Translations under genes and position numbers: made by a program
Assembly (NCBI RefSeq): GCF_042186555.1
Contig: NC_133329.1
Coordinates: 187,585,206 to 187,649,205, forward strand
Length of the DNA: 64,000 bases
Source: Aquarana catesbeiana
Taxonomy: Eukaryota > Chordata > Amphibia > Anura > Ranidae
Direction of reading: 5' to 3'
Shown here: piece by piece, positions 23,425-33,241 of the stretch
How positions within the stretch are numbered: position 1 is the stretch's first letter
How the letters are laid out: every line of letters starts with the position of its first letter
Notes under the pieces: model-generated
What the model was told of the DNA's origin: nothing
Databases searched by the model: none
The model's input: only the letters and a program-made list of their open reading frames with translations

Positions 23425-24049
23425 TGCTGCACCACCCCAAACACTGCTTATTTATATAGTGAGGGACCCCCATGCTGAGCTGTGGCTCCAATCCGCTTCC
23501 TCACTCAATTAGAGTGACTTCTGGGTGTAGGCAAGATGGCGCCGACCTCGTGCGCCTCAAGCCTCACTCTCAGGTGGATGGGGTGGAACGCATGAAACAC
23601 GACCTCATGCGCTCCACGACTCACATCCGAGGCGCTGGTATGAATCGCCTCTTCCCATAGTATAGATAGAGGAGACAGCGTCATGACATCACAGCGTCGT
23701 CTCACGTACCTAGTAATGAATGGGAAATGGAAGGAACACACAAGGGGAGTGACCTACGACTAACAATGAGAAACTTGCTTTAAATTAAGCATTGTGAAAT
23801 ACAGTTAGTATTGTTGGAGAATATATCAATAAAGTAGAATATATGTAGAGACGTACACTCAAAATTAAATATATAGAAAGGTCGACATATAAAGCACGTC
23901 CCCTCTATTAACTAGTAAATGGCATATATACAGGTATGCCCCATATATATGCATAATTTATGTAATTCAACCTGCATAATGATGCAAAAGATCTTAAAAA
24001 ATTGCAAGGGGAAAAAATTGATAATGAATAAAGAAAAAGAATAAAAAAA

Positions 24050-24459
24050 TAAAGATATATTTTCCCAAAAAATGTATTTTAAAAAATTATCTTAAATTTT
24101 TTTTTTTTTTCGAAAAAAAAATATTTTTAAAAAAACTTCTTTGCCGAACCACAGTTCAACATGAATGTCTAGCATGACAGATATTATAGATCAAAAATGT
24201 CCAACAATGATATATAGTCATTAATTTAAGTCATGAATTGGAACAATGACAAACCAACGAAACAATAAATCAGGGACAGATATGAGAAGGCAAAAATATT
24301 CTATGATTGGTTAATAAAAGCATTAATGTCCCACTCAACATTGAGTCCCAATGGCGAGTAGGACTGGAGCTCATATATCCAGTAAGTTTCCAATTGTGAT
24401 ACACCACGGGTTAGAGCCCCTCCACGCCACGGGGGAACATATCTATCAATGATAAGAAA
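24050..24459. other. AT-rich spacer and coding 3' flank of PLE-2, no gene
   Basis: The stretch 24050-24130 is almost pure A/T with long T and A runs, at the end of the left arm. 24131-24459 follows the GIY-YIG stop on the minus strand and has no supported frame. Confidence 0.5.
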
Positions 24460-25044
24460 TTAAGTTCCGGGCGGATCTCGGTTGTGATACTGTCTGTAGT
24501 GTCTAGGGACAGTATGTTTGATATCTCCCCCAATTATCTTTGCCACATGTTCACCTACCCGAGTGGAAAAGGTCCGAGTGGTACGGCCCACATATTGTTT
24601 CCCACAAGGGCAGGTGATAAGGTATACGACATGCTTCGTTGCGCATGTACAGAACATTTTTATTGGGTAGGTTTTATTAGTCACGTTTGATCGGAATTCA
24701 AGTGTTTTATGTCTACCATTAGTATTATATCGACATACTGTACATTTTTTGCACAGGAAATAGCCTACTAGTTCATGAAAAAAGATAGGACGTACAGGAG
24801 GGTCAATTATATTTGGGGCAACTTTGTTCCGTATAGACGGAGCCCCTCTGTAAATAATTTTAGGTCTTTCTGGTAGAATGTTGCCTAGAACGTGATCACT
24901 TCTCAGTACCTCCCAGTGGCATTCCATAATGGTTTTGATATCTCTGTGCTGAGTTGAAAAAGAAGTCATCAGAGAATATTTATAGGTGTCACTGGGTGTA
25001 CGAGAAGTTCTAGGGTTCAACAGTGTTCTCCTGTCTGTTTCCAT
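24460..25044 (-). pseudogene. Penelope-like GIY-YIG endonuclease domain
   Basis: A 194-codon minus-strand frame forming the C-terminal part of a PLE polymerase. It contains the linker with RSDHVLGNILPERP, a Cys-rich segment FLCKKCTVCRYNTNG (possible metal site) and the GIY-YIG core HVVYLITCPCGKQYVGRTT, followed by RTFSTRVGEHVAKI with the conserved Arg and Glu/His. In PLEs this endonuclease makes the nick used to prime reverse transcription. The frame is open to a stop after HYRQYHNRDPPGT. The upstream polymerase continues in other frames to 25336 with stops, so the protein is not made whole. Confidence 0.8.
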
Positions 25045-25336
25045 GGCATTTTATATCTCAGATTCAAGTGTGACTAAATCATAACCTTTATTCAAGAACC
25101 TTTGTTTCAAAGATGACACTTGTGTTTGAAACACATCAATATTGCTACAATTCCTTACGCAGCCTTAAGAATTGGCTGCGAGGGACTGATCTCAACCAGG
25201 ACTTATGATGGCAACTGTCCATAGGTATGAAGCTGTTACGATCAGTTGTTTTAAAGTGAGTTTGAAATTTGAATTGTCACAAACTAATCTCTATATCTAG
25301 GTCCAAAAAGTGTATTTAGTAGAACTATATTCAAGA
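25045..25336 (-). pseudogene. PLE reverse transcriptase C-terminal part, with stops
   Basis: On the minus strand, upstream of the GIY-YIG frame, the text FLDLDIEI and then TDRNSFIPMDSCHHKSWL and RSQFLRLRK is readable. This is the well-conserved end of the PLE polymerase just past its active site. Stops and shifts follow towards 25045 (for example after QFLRLRKEL). The reading ends near 25336, where the sequence turns into a plus-strand fragment of an earlier part of the same gene. Confidence 0.75.
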
Positions 25337-25339
25337 GTT

Positions 25340-25441
25340 AGAGAGATTCCCCTGTCATTACTGTTAAGTGTGACGACACACAATTATTTTTTGTTTAATG
25401 ATAAGTTTTTTTTGCAGCATAAGGGCGTAGCAATGGGGGCT
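25340..25441 (+). pseudogene. PLE reverse transcriptase motif in opposite orientation
   Basis: The plus strand encodes HNYFLFNDKFFLQHKGVAMGA, the PLE polymerase block Q..G.AMG that precedes the YANL segment. It lies head-to-head with the minus-strand C-terminal part beginning at 25336. It stops at 25441, where the right terminal-repeat arm begins. The polymerase is therefore split by an inversion, and the catalytic YxDD region is missing. Confidence 0.7.
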
Positions 25442-26034
25442 ATTTTTTTATGCTTTTTCTTTATTCATTATCAATTTTCTTCCCCTTGTAATTTTTTAAG
25501 ATTTTTTGCATCATTATGCAGGTTGAATTACATAAACTATGCATATATATGGGGCATACCTGTATATATGCCATTCACTAGTTAATAGAGGGGACGTGCT
25601 TTATGTGTCGACCTTTCTATATATTTAATTTTGAGTGTACGTCTCTACATATATTCTACTTTATTGATATATTCTCCAACAATACTAACTGTATTTCACA
25701 ATGCTTAATTTCAAGCAAGTTTCTCGTTGTTAGTCGTAGGTCACTCCCCTTGTGTGTTCCTTCCATTTCCCATTCATTACTAGGTACGTGAGATGACGCC
25801 GTGACGTCATGACGCTGTCTCCTCTTTCTATACTATGGGAAGAGGCGATTCATACCAGCGCCTCGGATGTGAGTCATGGAGCGCATGAGGTCATGTTTCA
25901 TGCGTTCCACCCCATCCACCTGAGAGCGAGGCTTCAGGCGCACGCGGTCGGCGCCATCTTGCCTACACCCAGAAGTCACTCTAATTGAGTGAGGAAGCGG
26001 ATTGGAGCCACAGCTCAGCATGGGGGTCCCTCAC

Positions 26035-26042
26035 TATATAAA
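26035..26042 (+). promoter_or_regulatory. Candidate TATA box of the PLE-2 terminal repeat
   Basis: TATATAAA in the context CCCTCACTATATAAATAAG. It begins 37 nt before the first core base of the hammerhead-like motif (26072), so a start site about 30 nt downstream would fall in ribozyme stem I. The same arrangement occurs in the left arm (minus strand, 23451-23459) and in PLE-3 (47823). Confidence 0.45.
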
Positions 26043-26068
26043 TAAGCAGTGTTTGGGGTGGTGCAGCA

Positions 26069-26104
26069 CCCCAGATGATGTCCCCTAGGACGAAACGCGT
26101 CGGG
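26069..26104 (+). ncRNA. Hammerhead-like motif, PLE-2 right arm
   Basis: Core CAGATGA at 26072-26078, extra T, stem II GTCC (26080-26083) with GGAC (26088-26091), GAAA at 26092-26095, palindrome ACGCGT at 26095-26100, C26101 as the cleavage-site base, and stem I CCC with GGG (26102-26104). The second core base is A instead of U. Hammerhead motifs in PLE terminal repeats are documented (work of Cervera and De la Pena). Confidence 0.5.
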
Positions 26105-26358
26105 ACCAATTGCTGACACCACCAACACTGCCAGATCTTTATATTTCAAAGCGCTGTTTTTCTTCTGAAATGTGAGTGTTCTTATTTTTAATAAATGAGT
26201 TTTAAACCTTTTATACAGTATGTACTCTCACGTTTTTTCCATATATACTCTGGATGCCTGAGTGGATGTGTTTCCTTTGCCATACATAATTACTCACAAG
26301 TACCTGGGTCACCTGGATTAAAGTTTACGTTACACAGACACCAATGTGGATCCCCACA

Positions 26359-26880
26359 GTGTGCTCTATGTTTGTCTCTGTTACTGACCTTCGCGTGTTC
26401 TCGACTATTCCTGTTTGCTCATGACCATGCCCATTTGGCGTGTCCCCGGCTATCCCTGTTTGCTTGTGACCCTGAACCTTTGGCGTGTACTCTGTTGTCC
26501 TTGTCTGCTAGTTGCCCCGACCTTGCTTATCCCCTTATTATCCTTGTTGTTCCAGCCTGCTGCTTCCTTCCTCTATCTCCTGTAGTCTACCGTGAGCGTA
26601 AGCTGTGAGACCCTGGGGGCCGCGACCTGGAGCCAGACTGCAGCGCAGTCCATCCTCACCATTAAACGCTCTGGTGAACACCTTCTGACTCTTAGACTCT
26701 GTGCCCTGGTGAATGTATGCTCTAGCTCCCACTGGGATCTGTGTTAGTGATCTAGTAGACCTGCTTCCCGAACCTCCCAGGGTTCAATCCGCAGCAGTCA
26801 GTCCTAGGGTCCACTACCTTAGCAGTGCACACCTGACTCCTACGGATTGCATCTGTCACCTGGTCTCAGGTGACCTGACA
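26359..26880 (+). repeat. Gypsy-1 3' LTR, second part, with the PLE-2 target copy
   Basis: 26359-26373 is the second copy of the PLE-2 target word. The LTR then continues with the CT-rich middle and ends GGTGACCTGACA at 26880, followed by the gypsy target copy GCTGC. By eye it is more diverged from the 5' LTR than the two inverted-duplication arms are from each other. Confidence 0.85.
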
Positions 26881-26885
26881 GCTGC

Positions 26886-27419
26886 AATAACCAAAAGGCA
26901 CACGTTCAAAGAAAAAGGAAAGGGTCTATAGCTGGTTTAATACTCTAGGCAGTTTTACAAAGAAGGCTGACCTGCTCACTTCCCAGGGATTCAGCGGTTT
27001 TCTCTGCAGCTCCGTCCCAACCGTCCGTCCTTCCCTTCCCTTCGTTGTTTCACAGTGCGCCAGAATGACACCCGCACTTCCAGCCCGATGTCTCTCAGCT
27101 CTTTGTGCCACCTCGTTTCAAACAAGCGGGGGCAGAGACCGGCTCTCCCACTGTTCACGGGGTTCCTCTCAGATGGCGTGCGGCATATGGCGTCACTCGG
27201 AGCAGCTCGGGATGACTTGTGGATCTCCGGAGATTGAACACACCGCTTCCATCCATGTCACTCAGAGGAAGGCTCAGTCGGCTTCATCCTCAGCGTTCTC
27301 TGCCTCACTAGCTACTGCTAGCTTTAATCCATCAGGTGGGAAGCAGGGAGAGACCACACACCGTCCTCTCACTCTCGCCTCACATCTCCCCACATCTCAC
27401 ATCTGACCATACCCCAATC
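26886..27419. other. GC-rich flank, possibly the L1-B 5' leader; no gene
   Basis: Gypsy-1 entered the leader of L1-B, so the DNA just beyond its right target copy should be the more distal L1-B leader, on the minus strand. The stretch is GC-rich from about 26990 to 27250, as L1 leaders often are. The plus-strand frame 27065-27406 has no recognised motif. This is inference from position only. Confidence 0.35.
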
Positions 27420-27837
27420 CTTTATTTCTAGTTGGTGCATCTACCATCTGAACCATGAAATTGTCCTGCAAGAAATTTAGGAACTAGCGAGCCTTAGAGG
27501 AATGTGTGGTCCCCTCCGCCCAGTCTATGTCTGGATAATTAAAATCCCCCATTATAAGAACACTTCCCATCCTTGCTGCTAATCCAAATTGTGACAGGAG
27601 ACCTGTCTCCCCCTCCTCCCTCAGGTTAGGGGGGCTATAGCATACTCCCAGTATTATTTTCCCCTTAGCTTCATCCCCTTGGAGCTCTACCCATAAAGAT
27701 TCCACCTCCTCCTTAGCTCCCTTAGTGATGTAATCTCTCACATTCACTTGTACATTATTCTTGATATATAGGCATACCCCTCCCCCTTTTTTACCCGCTC
27801 TATGATCGGTTCTTGAAAATGTCCCATTGTATTCCAA
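27420..27837 (-). pseudogene. CR1 endonuclease fragment
   Basis: A minus-strand frame with FSRTDHRAGKKGGGVCLYIK, VESLWVELQGD, ILGVCYSPPN and GDFNYPDIDWAEGTTHSSKA, then QDNFMVQMVDAPTRNKG. This is the part of the CR1 endonuclease missing from CR1-A, overlapping it from GDFN onward. It is truncated on both sides, joining gypsy-2 at 27838. Its role in the intact element is target nicking. Confidence 0.75.
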
Positions 27838-28600
27838 TTAAGAAGTTGCCCACTTCTAAGGAACTGGCTTCTATTTTTGCTTGGGAGATCTTTTGCTTAC
27901 ATGAGCTACCCAAGGTGATTGTCTCGGACAGGGGTAGACAGTCTGTGTCCCGGTTCTGTCGAGCCTTTTGTGAACAGTTGGGAATTCTGCTTGCTTTCTC
28001 CTCTGCATATCACCCGTAGTCTAATGGGGCTGCAGAACAAATCAATCAGTCCTTGGAGCAATTCCTACGTTGCTATATTTCTGACCATCATAACAACTGG
28101 TCAGACCTCTTACCGTGGGTGGAGTTTGCTCACAATAGTCCCTTGAATTCTGCTTCCCGATTGTCCCTGTTTATGGCGAACTATGGTTTCCAACCTTCCA
28201 TGTTGCCTGACTCGTTTACTCCGCAAAGTATTCCTGCGTTAGAGGAGCATCTCTGTGGTCTTCGTTCCACTTGGGCACAAGTCCAGGAGGCTTTGCAACA
28301 TGCTAATGATAGGTACATACTCCATGCTGACCACAGACGCCTGCCTGCGCCTTCCTACCAAGTTGGGGACAGGGTCTGTCTGGCTGTCATTTCGCAACCT
28401 CTGACTTCGTGTTCCCTCTCTGAAGTTCGCACCTCAGTTTATTGGGCCTTTCCGTATTCTTTGCAGGATTAACCCAGTGGCTTACGCATTAGACCTTCCT
28501 TCTAATATGGGTATCTCAAATGTATTTTATGTCTCCTTATTAAAAACCTTTGGTCTGGAAGCGCTTTACCACCTCGGTGCCTCGTCCTCACCCTGTACAG
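27838..28600 (+). pseudogene. Gypsy-2 integrase core fragment
   Basis: Readable text starts LPTSKELASIFAWEIFCLHE, then KVIVSDRGRQSVSRFC (second catalytic Asp), SSAYHP, stop, SNGAAEQINQSLEQFL (catalytic Glu), LPWVEFAHNS and SYQVGDRVCLA. After a frameshift near 28380 it continues with LKFAPQFIGPFRIL and NVFYVSLLK. These are the retroviral-type integrase core and C-terminal domain of a Ty3/gypsy element. It is truncated at its 5' side by the CR1 scrap and carries at least two stops. Confidence 0.8.
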
Positions 28601-28609
28601 GTTGAGAAC

Positions 28610-28823
28610 CATTAGGAGTATGAAGTACAGTCCATTGTTGACTCTAGTAGTTTCTGTGGGTGCATACAGTACCTGGTGCATTGGAAAGGGTACGGTCCGG
28701 AGGAACGCTCTTGGGTCTCATCCTCGGATGTACATGCCCCTGTCCTCCTCTGTGATTTCCATAGACGTTTTCCACTCAAGCCTGGTGGTGCTCCAAGGGG
28801 GAGGGGTCATTGAGGAGGGGGTA
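28610..28823 (+). pseudogene. Gypsy-2 chromodomain and polypurine tract
   Basis: EYEVQSIVDSSSFCGCIQYL, VHWKGYGPEERSWVS and FHRRFPLKPGG form a chromodomain similar to, but distinct from, that of gypsy-1. It ends at a purine run GAGGAGGGGGTAC directly before TGTCAGGG at 28825. Targeting function as for gypsy-1. Degenerate upstream frame. Confidence 0.75.
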
Positions 28824-28824
28824 C

Positions 28825-28890
28825 TGTCAGGGCTGGGCTCAGCCCTTCCTTCTCTGAGTTGGCTGCTCAGCTATCGGCTAACTGCCAGCT
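28825..28890 (+). repeat. First 66 bp of the gypsy-2 LTR, truncated
   Basis: Starts TGTCAGGGCTGGGCTCAG after the polypurine tract. Its sequence differs from the gypsy-1 LTR, so this is another family. It breaks off at 28890, where the right arm of the inverted duplication starts within gypsy-1 protease. Confidence 0.6.
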
Positions 28891-30092
28891 CAACAGGGAG
28901 GGTCTGGAAGCAGATAGGGCCCCCTGGGAGAACGGTGCCATCAATCGCCAAGACCACCAATGGCGTTGTGAGGGGCAAAAGTGTAAGTCTCATGAAAGAT
29001 GCAATTTCCCAATCCATGAAATTGCCAGCAGCTCTGGAATCCAGATGTGCCGAGACCGAACGAGAGGAAGCGCCAACATGAAGGAACACAGAAATGAGAA
29101 GACGAGAAGGTGAAGGTGATATTTCAGGGTCTAATACTCCACCTTCCAGAGGTATTAGCCCCGAGTGTTTTTCCGGATGAAGAGAACAAGTGCCACGAAA
29201 ATGACCTTTGACCCCACAGTAGAGGCACAGGCCCAGAGTTCTGCGATAACTTGGTCTGGCCCAGCTGCATAGGTTCCTCAGCAGGCAGGGGGAGCTCCTC
29301 GGGTCGTAGAGAAGGAATGGGGAGCTCAGGCTGCCTAAAGAATGGGGAGTGCTTGTGTCTTTTTTCCAGGGCCCTCTCCTGAAAGCGAATATCGATCTGG
29401 TTACACAAGGTGATGACACCGTCCAGATCAGCAGGGAGGGATCTTCCTGCTAATTCATCCTTCACTCTATCAGAGAGGCCATGTAAAAAGGTTGCAACTA
29501 GGGCCTCATTATTCCAGCTCAGCTCAGCAGTCAAAGTATGAAAATGAATAGCGTACTGTCCCACAGAAGCGGACTCTTGACAGAGACATAAAAGAGCGCT
29601 GGCCACTGAGGAGACACCACCCGGTTCCTTGAAGATATTCCGAAAAAGTTTCAAGAAATCAGACAGGCTAGAAACTACTGGATCATTCAGTTCCCACAGA
29701 GGAGCAGCCCAGGCTAACGCCTTGCCAGACAGGAGGGATATAATATAGGCTACCTTTGCCCGATCGGACAGGAAGTTTTAGGGCTGGAGTTCAAAATGAA
29801 TTGTGCACTGACTAAGGAACCCCCTCCAGGCCTTGGAGTCCCCAGAGAAGTGGCCCGGAACTGGCAGTTGTATTGAATGTGTGGCTGTGACTGGTGCGAT
29901 AGGTGCAGCAGCAAATAATGGTTGAGGTTGTTGAACCGGGGGTCCTAATGAGGCCTGAACCTGTTCAAAATGGGAGGCCAAATCCAAAAGGGATTGCATC
30001 ACCTGGGTCTGATTAGATTCCTGGGTCTCAAGTCTGCGGACTATGCCTTGCAATGGATCAGCTGCAGGAAGCGACACGTCAGCCGGGTCCAT
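28891..30092 (-). pseudogene. Gypsy-1 gag-protease, inverted copy
   Basis: Minus strand from the ATG at 30092: MDPADVSLPAADPLQGIV, RRLETQESNQTQVMQSLL, FSGDSKAWRGF, a stop near 29779, then SDRVKDELAGRSLP, the zinc knuckle CLYCGVKGHFRGTC in a shifted frame, and the protease region LDSRAAGNF, in which the Gly of the DSG triplet is Arg. The same frame change before the zinc knuckle occurs in the left copy. It ends at the arm boundary 28891. Not functional. Confidence 0.8.
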
Positions 30093-30104
30093 GGCTGCTC
30101 AAAC

Positions 30105-30833
30105 TGTCAGGTCACCTGAGACCAGGTGACAGATGCACTCCGTAGGAGTCAGGAATGCACCCCTAAGGTAGTGGACCCTAGAACTGACTGCTGCTGATTG
30201 AACCCTGGAAGGTTCAGGAAGCAGGTCTGCTAGATCACTAACACAGATCTCAGTGGGAGCTAGAGCATAGATTCCCCAGGACGTGGAGTCTAAGAGTCAG
30301 CAGGTGTTCACCAGAGCCTCTAGTGGTGAGGATGGTCTGCGCTGCAGTCTGGCTCCAGGTCGCAGCCCCCAGGGTCTCACAGCTCACGGTAGACTACAGG
30401 AGATAGAGGAAGGAAGCAGCAGGCTGGAACAACAAGGATAGTAGGGTGATAAGCCAAGGTCAGGGCAACTAGCAGACAAGGACAACAGAGTACACGCCAA
30501 AGGTTCAGGGTCACAGGCAAACAGGGATAGTCGGGGACAAGCCAAAAGGTCAGGGTCATGAGCAAACAGGAATAGTCGAGAACACGCTAAGGTCGGTAAC
30601 AGAGACAAACGTAGAGCACACGGCAAGCAGGAAACAGGAAGCTAAACACACAATGGTTGATCAGCAAGGTTGGCTTGCAATGCACAGGTTAATATAGTGT
30701 TCCTAATTAGAGGCTGAGGTGGAGCTATGCTGAGGGAAGATTATATATGCAGTAAGGTGATAGTGGCTGGCCTCTAAAGGAACACATGGAGAGAGGTAAG
30801 CTGACAGACACACATTAATGCATAACCATGACA
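30105..30833 (-). repeat. Gypsy-1 5' LTR, inverted copy
   Basis: A 729-bp LTR. On the minus strand it starts TGTCATGG at 30833 and ends CCTGACA at 30105. The target copy GCAGC (minus GCTGC) follows at 30834-30838 and L1-B leader sequence after that, exactly as at 12924-12929. Confidence 0.85.
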
Positions 30834-31488
30834 GCAGCAAACCAGCAGATCAGCTTTTGCACAGGATATCTGTATTAAACTGGCTTTCTGGCTCATGGCA
30901 TATGGTGGCACATAGTGCTCTAGCAAACTCGGTTCTAATCCTGGCTGAATTCTGTCTTAGCGATAATAGCAGCAGTCCTCAGCGCTCTAGCTCCAGAGAC
31001 TTTACGATATACCGCTTCAGCCATATTTTATTTCAGAGACTTTAGTGCATATATAATTTATACTCCATACCCCAATCAAGATAAATTCAGTGTATAAATA
31101 TTACCTTTCTTTACGACTTCTGATCTGATACACTTACTGTATACCACGCTGATATTGTCTCAATATACCAAGTAATATACCAAGTAAAACCTAATGTAAA
31201 GAAACTCCACACTTTTAAAATATCAAAGCGTAAATTACCTCAGCACGCCAGTTTTGAATACAAAAACAGCAGCAACATAGCTTAGGCCATCTGCCTTAAC
31301 ATAACCCATGTAAAATACTTGGAGGCCTGGTCCTGACGGATCCTGTGTAAAATATCTGTGCACTCTTACCTGCACCCCTACCTGTGAAAAACTAGCCTGG
31401 AATACCCCAGTAATCTCGCTCTAGCGATCTGCTGTATAAAACACAGTTTTTTGTTGTTTTTTTTTTTCCCCCCGCGCCTTGCGCAGGT

Positions 31489-32582
31489 ATGTCAAGGGGA
31501 AGAGGAGAGGAGCAAACACAGCAGGAGAATGCGGGGACACAACAATTACGCTCCTCAAGAGAAAGGGGCAGTCAAATCGCAGCGGAAGTAGCTGCAGCAG
31601 TGAAACTAGAGTGTTTTGTTCATTCCCCCGGACAGACACCAACAAAAGGGGTGCAACAGGTACAAGTAAAGACACAACAGACCGCATTAGTGGACAGAAA
31701 AAGTCAGGGTAATTTATCAGCAGTTGCTCCAGCCATTCAGGCCACAAAAATTGTAAGTAATAAGAACCAGGGGATGATTCAGCAAGATCCCGAGGTAATT
31801 ACTGACACCAGCCCCCTCTCTGAGAAAGAACCAACAGTGAAGGATATCCTTCAGGCTGTGAATGCGTGTAGATCCATGCTGGTGGAACTATCTGACCAAT
31901 TAAAGGGGGTGAAGGAGGATTTGTTAGTGGTCGGACATGAATTACAAAAAACAGCAGAAGGAACAACAGCATTGGAGGGGAGGACAAGCCAACTGGAAGA
32001 CGATCTACATCCATTAAAATGTGATGTTAAAAATATGAGAAAACATATGGCTATATATGTCCTAAAAATGGACGAAATGGAAAATAGATCCCGCCGGGAC
32101 AATGTGAGGTTGATGGGGCTACCCGAAAAAAGTGAGGGTCCTAACCCAATAGAATTTATGGAAAAGTGGTTTATAAGAACTGTATGAAAGGGAGACCTTT
32201 TCACCATTTTTCTTAATAGAAAGGGCTCATCGAGTTCCCTTTAGAGCCCCACCGCCAGGAGGCCATCCCAGGCCGCACTTGATGAATTTTTTTTTACTAT
32301 AAGGACAAAGTCACGCTGAGGCGGAAAGTACGGGAGATGGGGAACATTTCCTATAATGGGATGAAGATCTCTCTCTACCCGGACTACTCACCTGACCTGC
32401 AGAAGCGTAGAGCTGAATTCTTAGAGATCAAGCACACTTTACAAAAATATAAACTTACATATGCTCTATTATACCCAGCACGACTACGGGTGGATGCTCT
32501 GGGAGGGACTCAGATCTTTGATTCCCCAGCTGGAGTGAAATCCTGGTTAGAGGACAACAAAGGGAGACTACAGATAGATTAA
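31489..32582 (+). pseudogene. L1-B ORF1, right copy
   Basis: Starts at ATG 31489 (MSRGRGEEQTQQENAG). It has a long polar N-terminus, a coiled coil (residues about 100-190) and an RNA-binding domain start ENRSRRDNVRLMGLPE. The first frame ends at 32187. The C-terminal domain continues in another frame from about 32337 (GMKISLYPDYSPDLQKRR, LTYALLYPARLRVDALGG) to 32582, so at least one frameshift lies between 32187 and 32337. Role: RNA-binding chaperone of the element. Confidence 0.8.
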
Positions 32583-33241
32583 GGGAAGAAGGGGAGAGAA
32601 GACAGAAGAGAAAAGAGAAAGAACAAGAAAGGGGAATGGAAAGGGATTAATTTGTTTGAATATATGTTCTAAGGGGATGGGGTAGGGAGACATACACATA
32701 AGGAGTGGTTTCATGAATGTGGGAAGCATATGTTCAGGGGAAGAATTTTATCTTTTTTTATATATTTTCTTTTCACTGACAAAAAGGGGGAGGGTGGGAG
32801 GAATAAGGGGGGGGGGGAGAAGGAATATATGTAACACTGAGTGGGAATGGAGAACATGAGGAGTGGAAGGAGGCCACAGAAAAACCCCTTAGGGTACACC
32901 AGTATAGGTGGTGGTTAGAGGGGGGTGAGAGGGGAGGGGGGGTGAGAGGGGAGGGAGAGTGGAGGGGAAAGTGGAGGGTTGGGGGAGGGGGGAGAATAAA
33001 AGAATACTTCATGTAAAGATTAAAGAAAAATGGTTCTTGGGCACTAGATGGATAACAAAACAGATGTTAAAATGCACTTTAATAGAAGAAAGCACACGGA
33101 GGATACACTATAATACACAAGGAAATAATGTTATTAGTAATTTGAAAATGGGTTTTTATTTAAATTTATTACTGCATGTTTATCTTCTCTGTTCTATATG
33201 TTCTCATTCTTCCTTGATTATAGATGCAGGCTTAAATACTT
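32583..33241 (+). other. L1-B inter-ORF spacer, no gene
   Basis: Purine-rich, with long G-rich runs around 32780-32810 and 32915-33000 (GGGGTGAGAGGGGAGG-type repeats). No supported coding frame. G-quadruplex formation is conceivable from the G-runs but is not tested. Confidence 0.55.

Larger units (their letters stand above)
16256..26358 (-). mobile_element. PLE-2: Penelope-like retroelement with inverted terminal repeats
   Basis: Inserted in the gypsy-1 3' LTR with a 15-bp target duplication. In plus order: a 428-bp tail (16256-16683), a left arm (16684-16860 and, after the L1-C insertion, 23320 to about 24050), an AT-rich stretch (24050-24130), the coding core on the minus strand (24460-25336), a short reverse transcriptase fragment on the plus strand (25340-25441), and a right arm (25442-26358). 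The right arm is the reverse complement of the left. PLEs are known to have terminal repeats in inverted or direct order and to end in a GIY-YIG endonuclease, both seen here. Confidence 0.8.
12924..26885 (+). mobile_element. Gypsy-1: chromodomain Ty3/gypsy element, nested host of PLE-2 and L1-C
   Basis: Full insertion with 5' LTR (12929-13664), internal region (13665-16032) and a 3' LTR split by PLE-2 (16033-16255 plus 26374-26880). The 5-bp target duplication GCTGC is at 12924-12928 and 26881-26885. The internal region keeps gag, protease and the C-terminal chromodomain. The reverse transcriptase, RNase H and integrase are deleted (only about 850 bp lie between protease and chromodomain). 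The two LTRs differ at roughly 10 positions in a 110-bp sample, so the insertion is not recent. Confidence 0.85.

Noticed and set aside
27055..27406. Plus-strand frames of 60 and 113 codons in GC-rich DNA
   Set aside because: No recognisable domain. Position suggests an L1 leader read in antisense.
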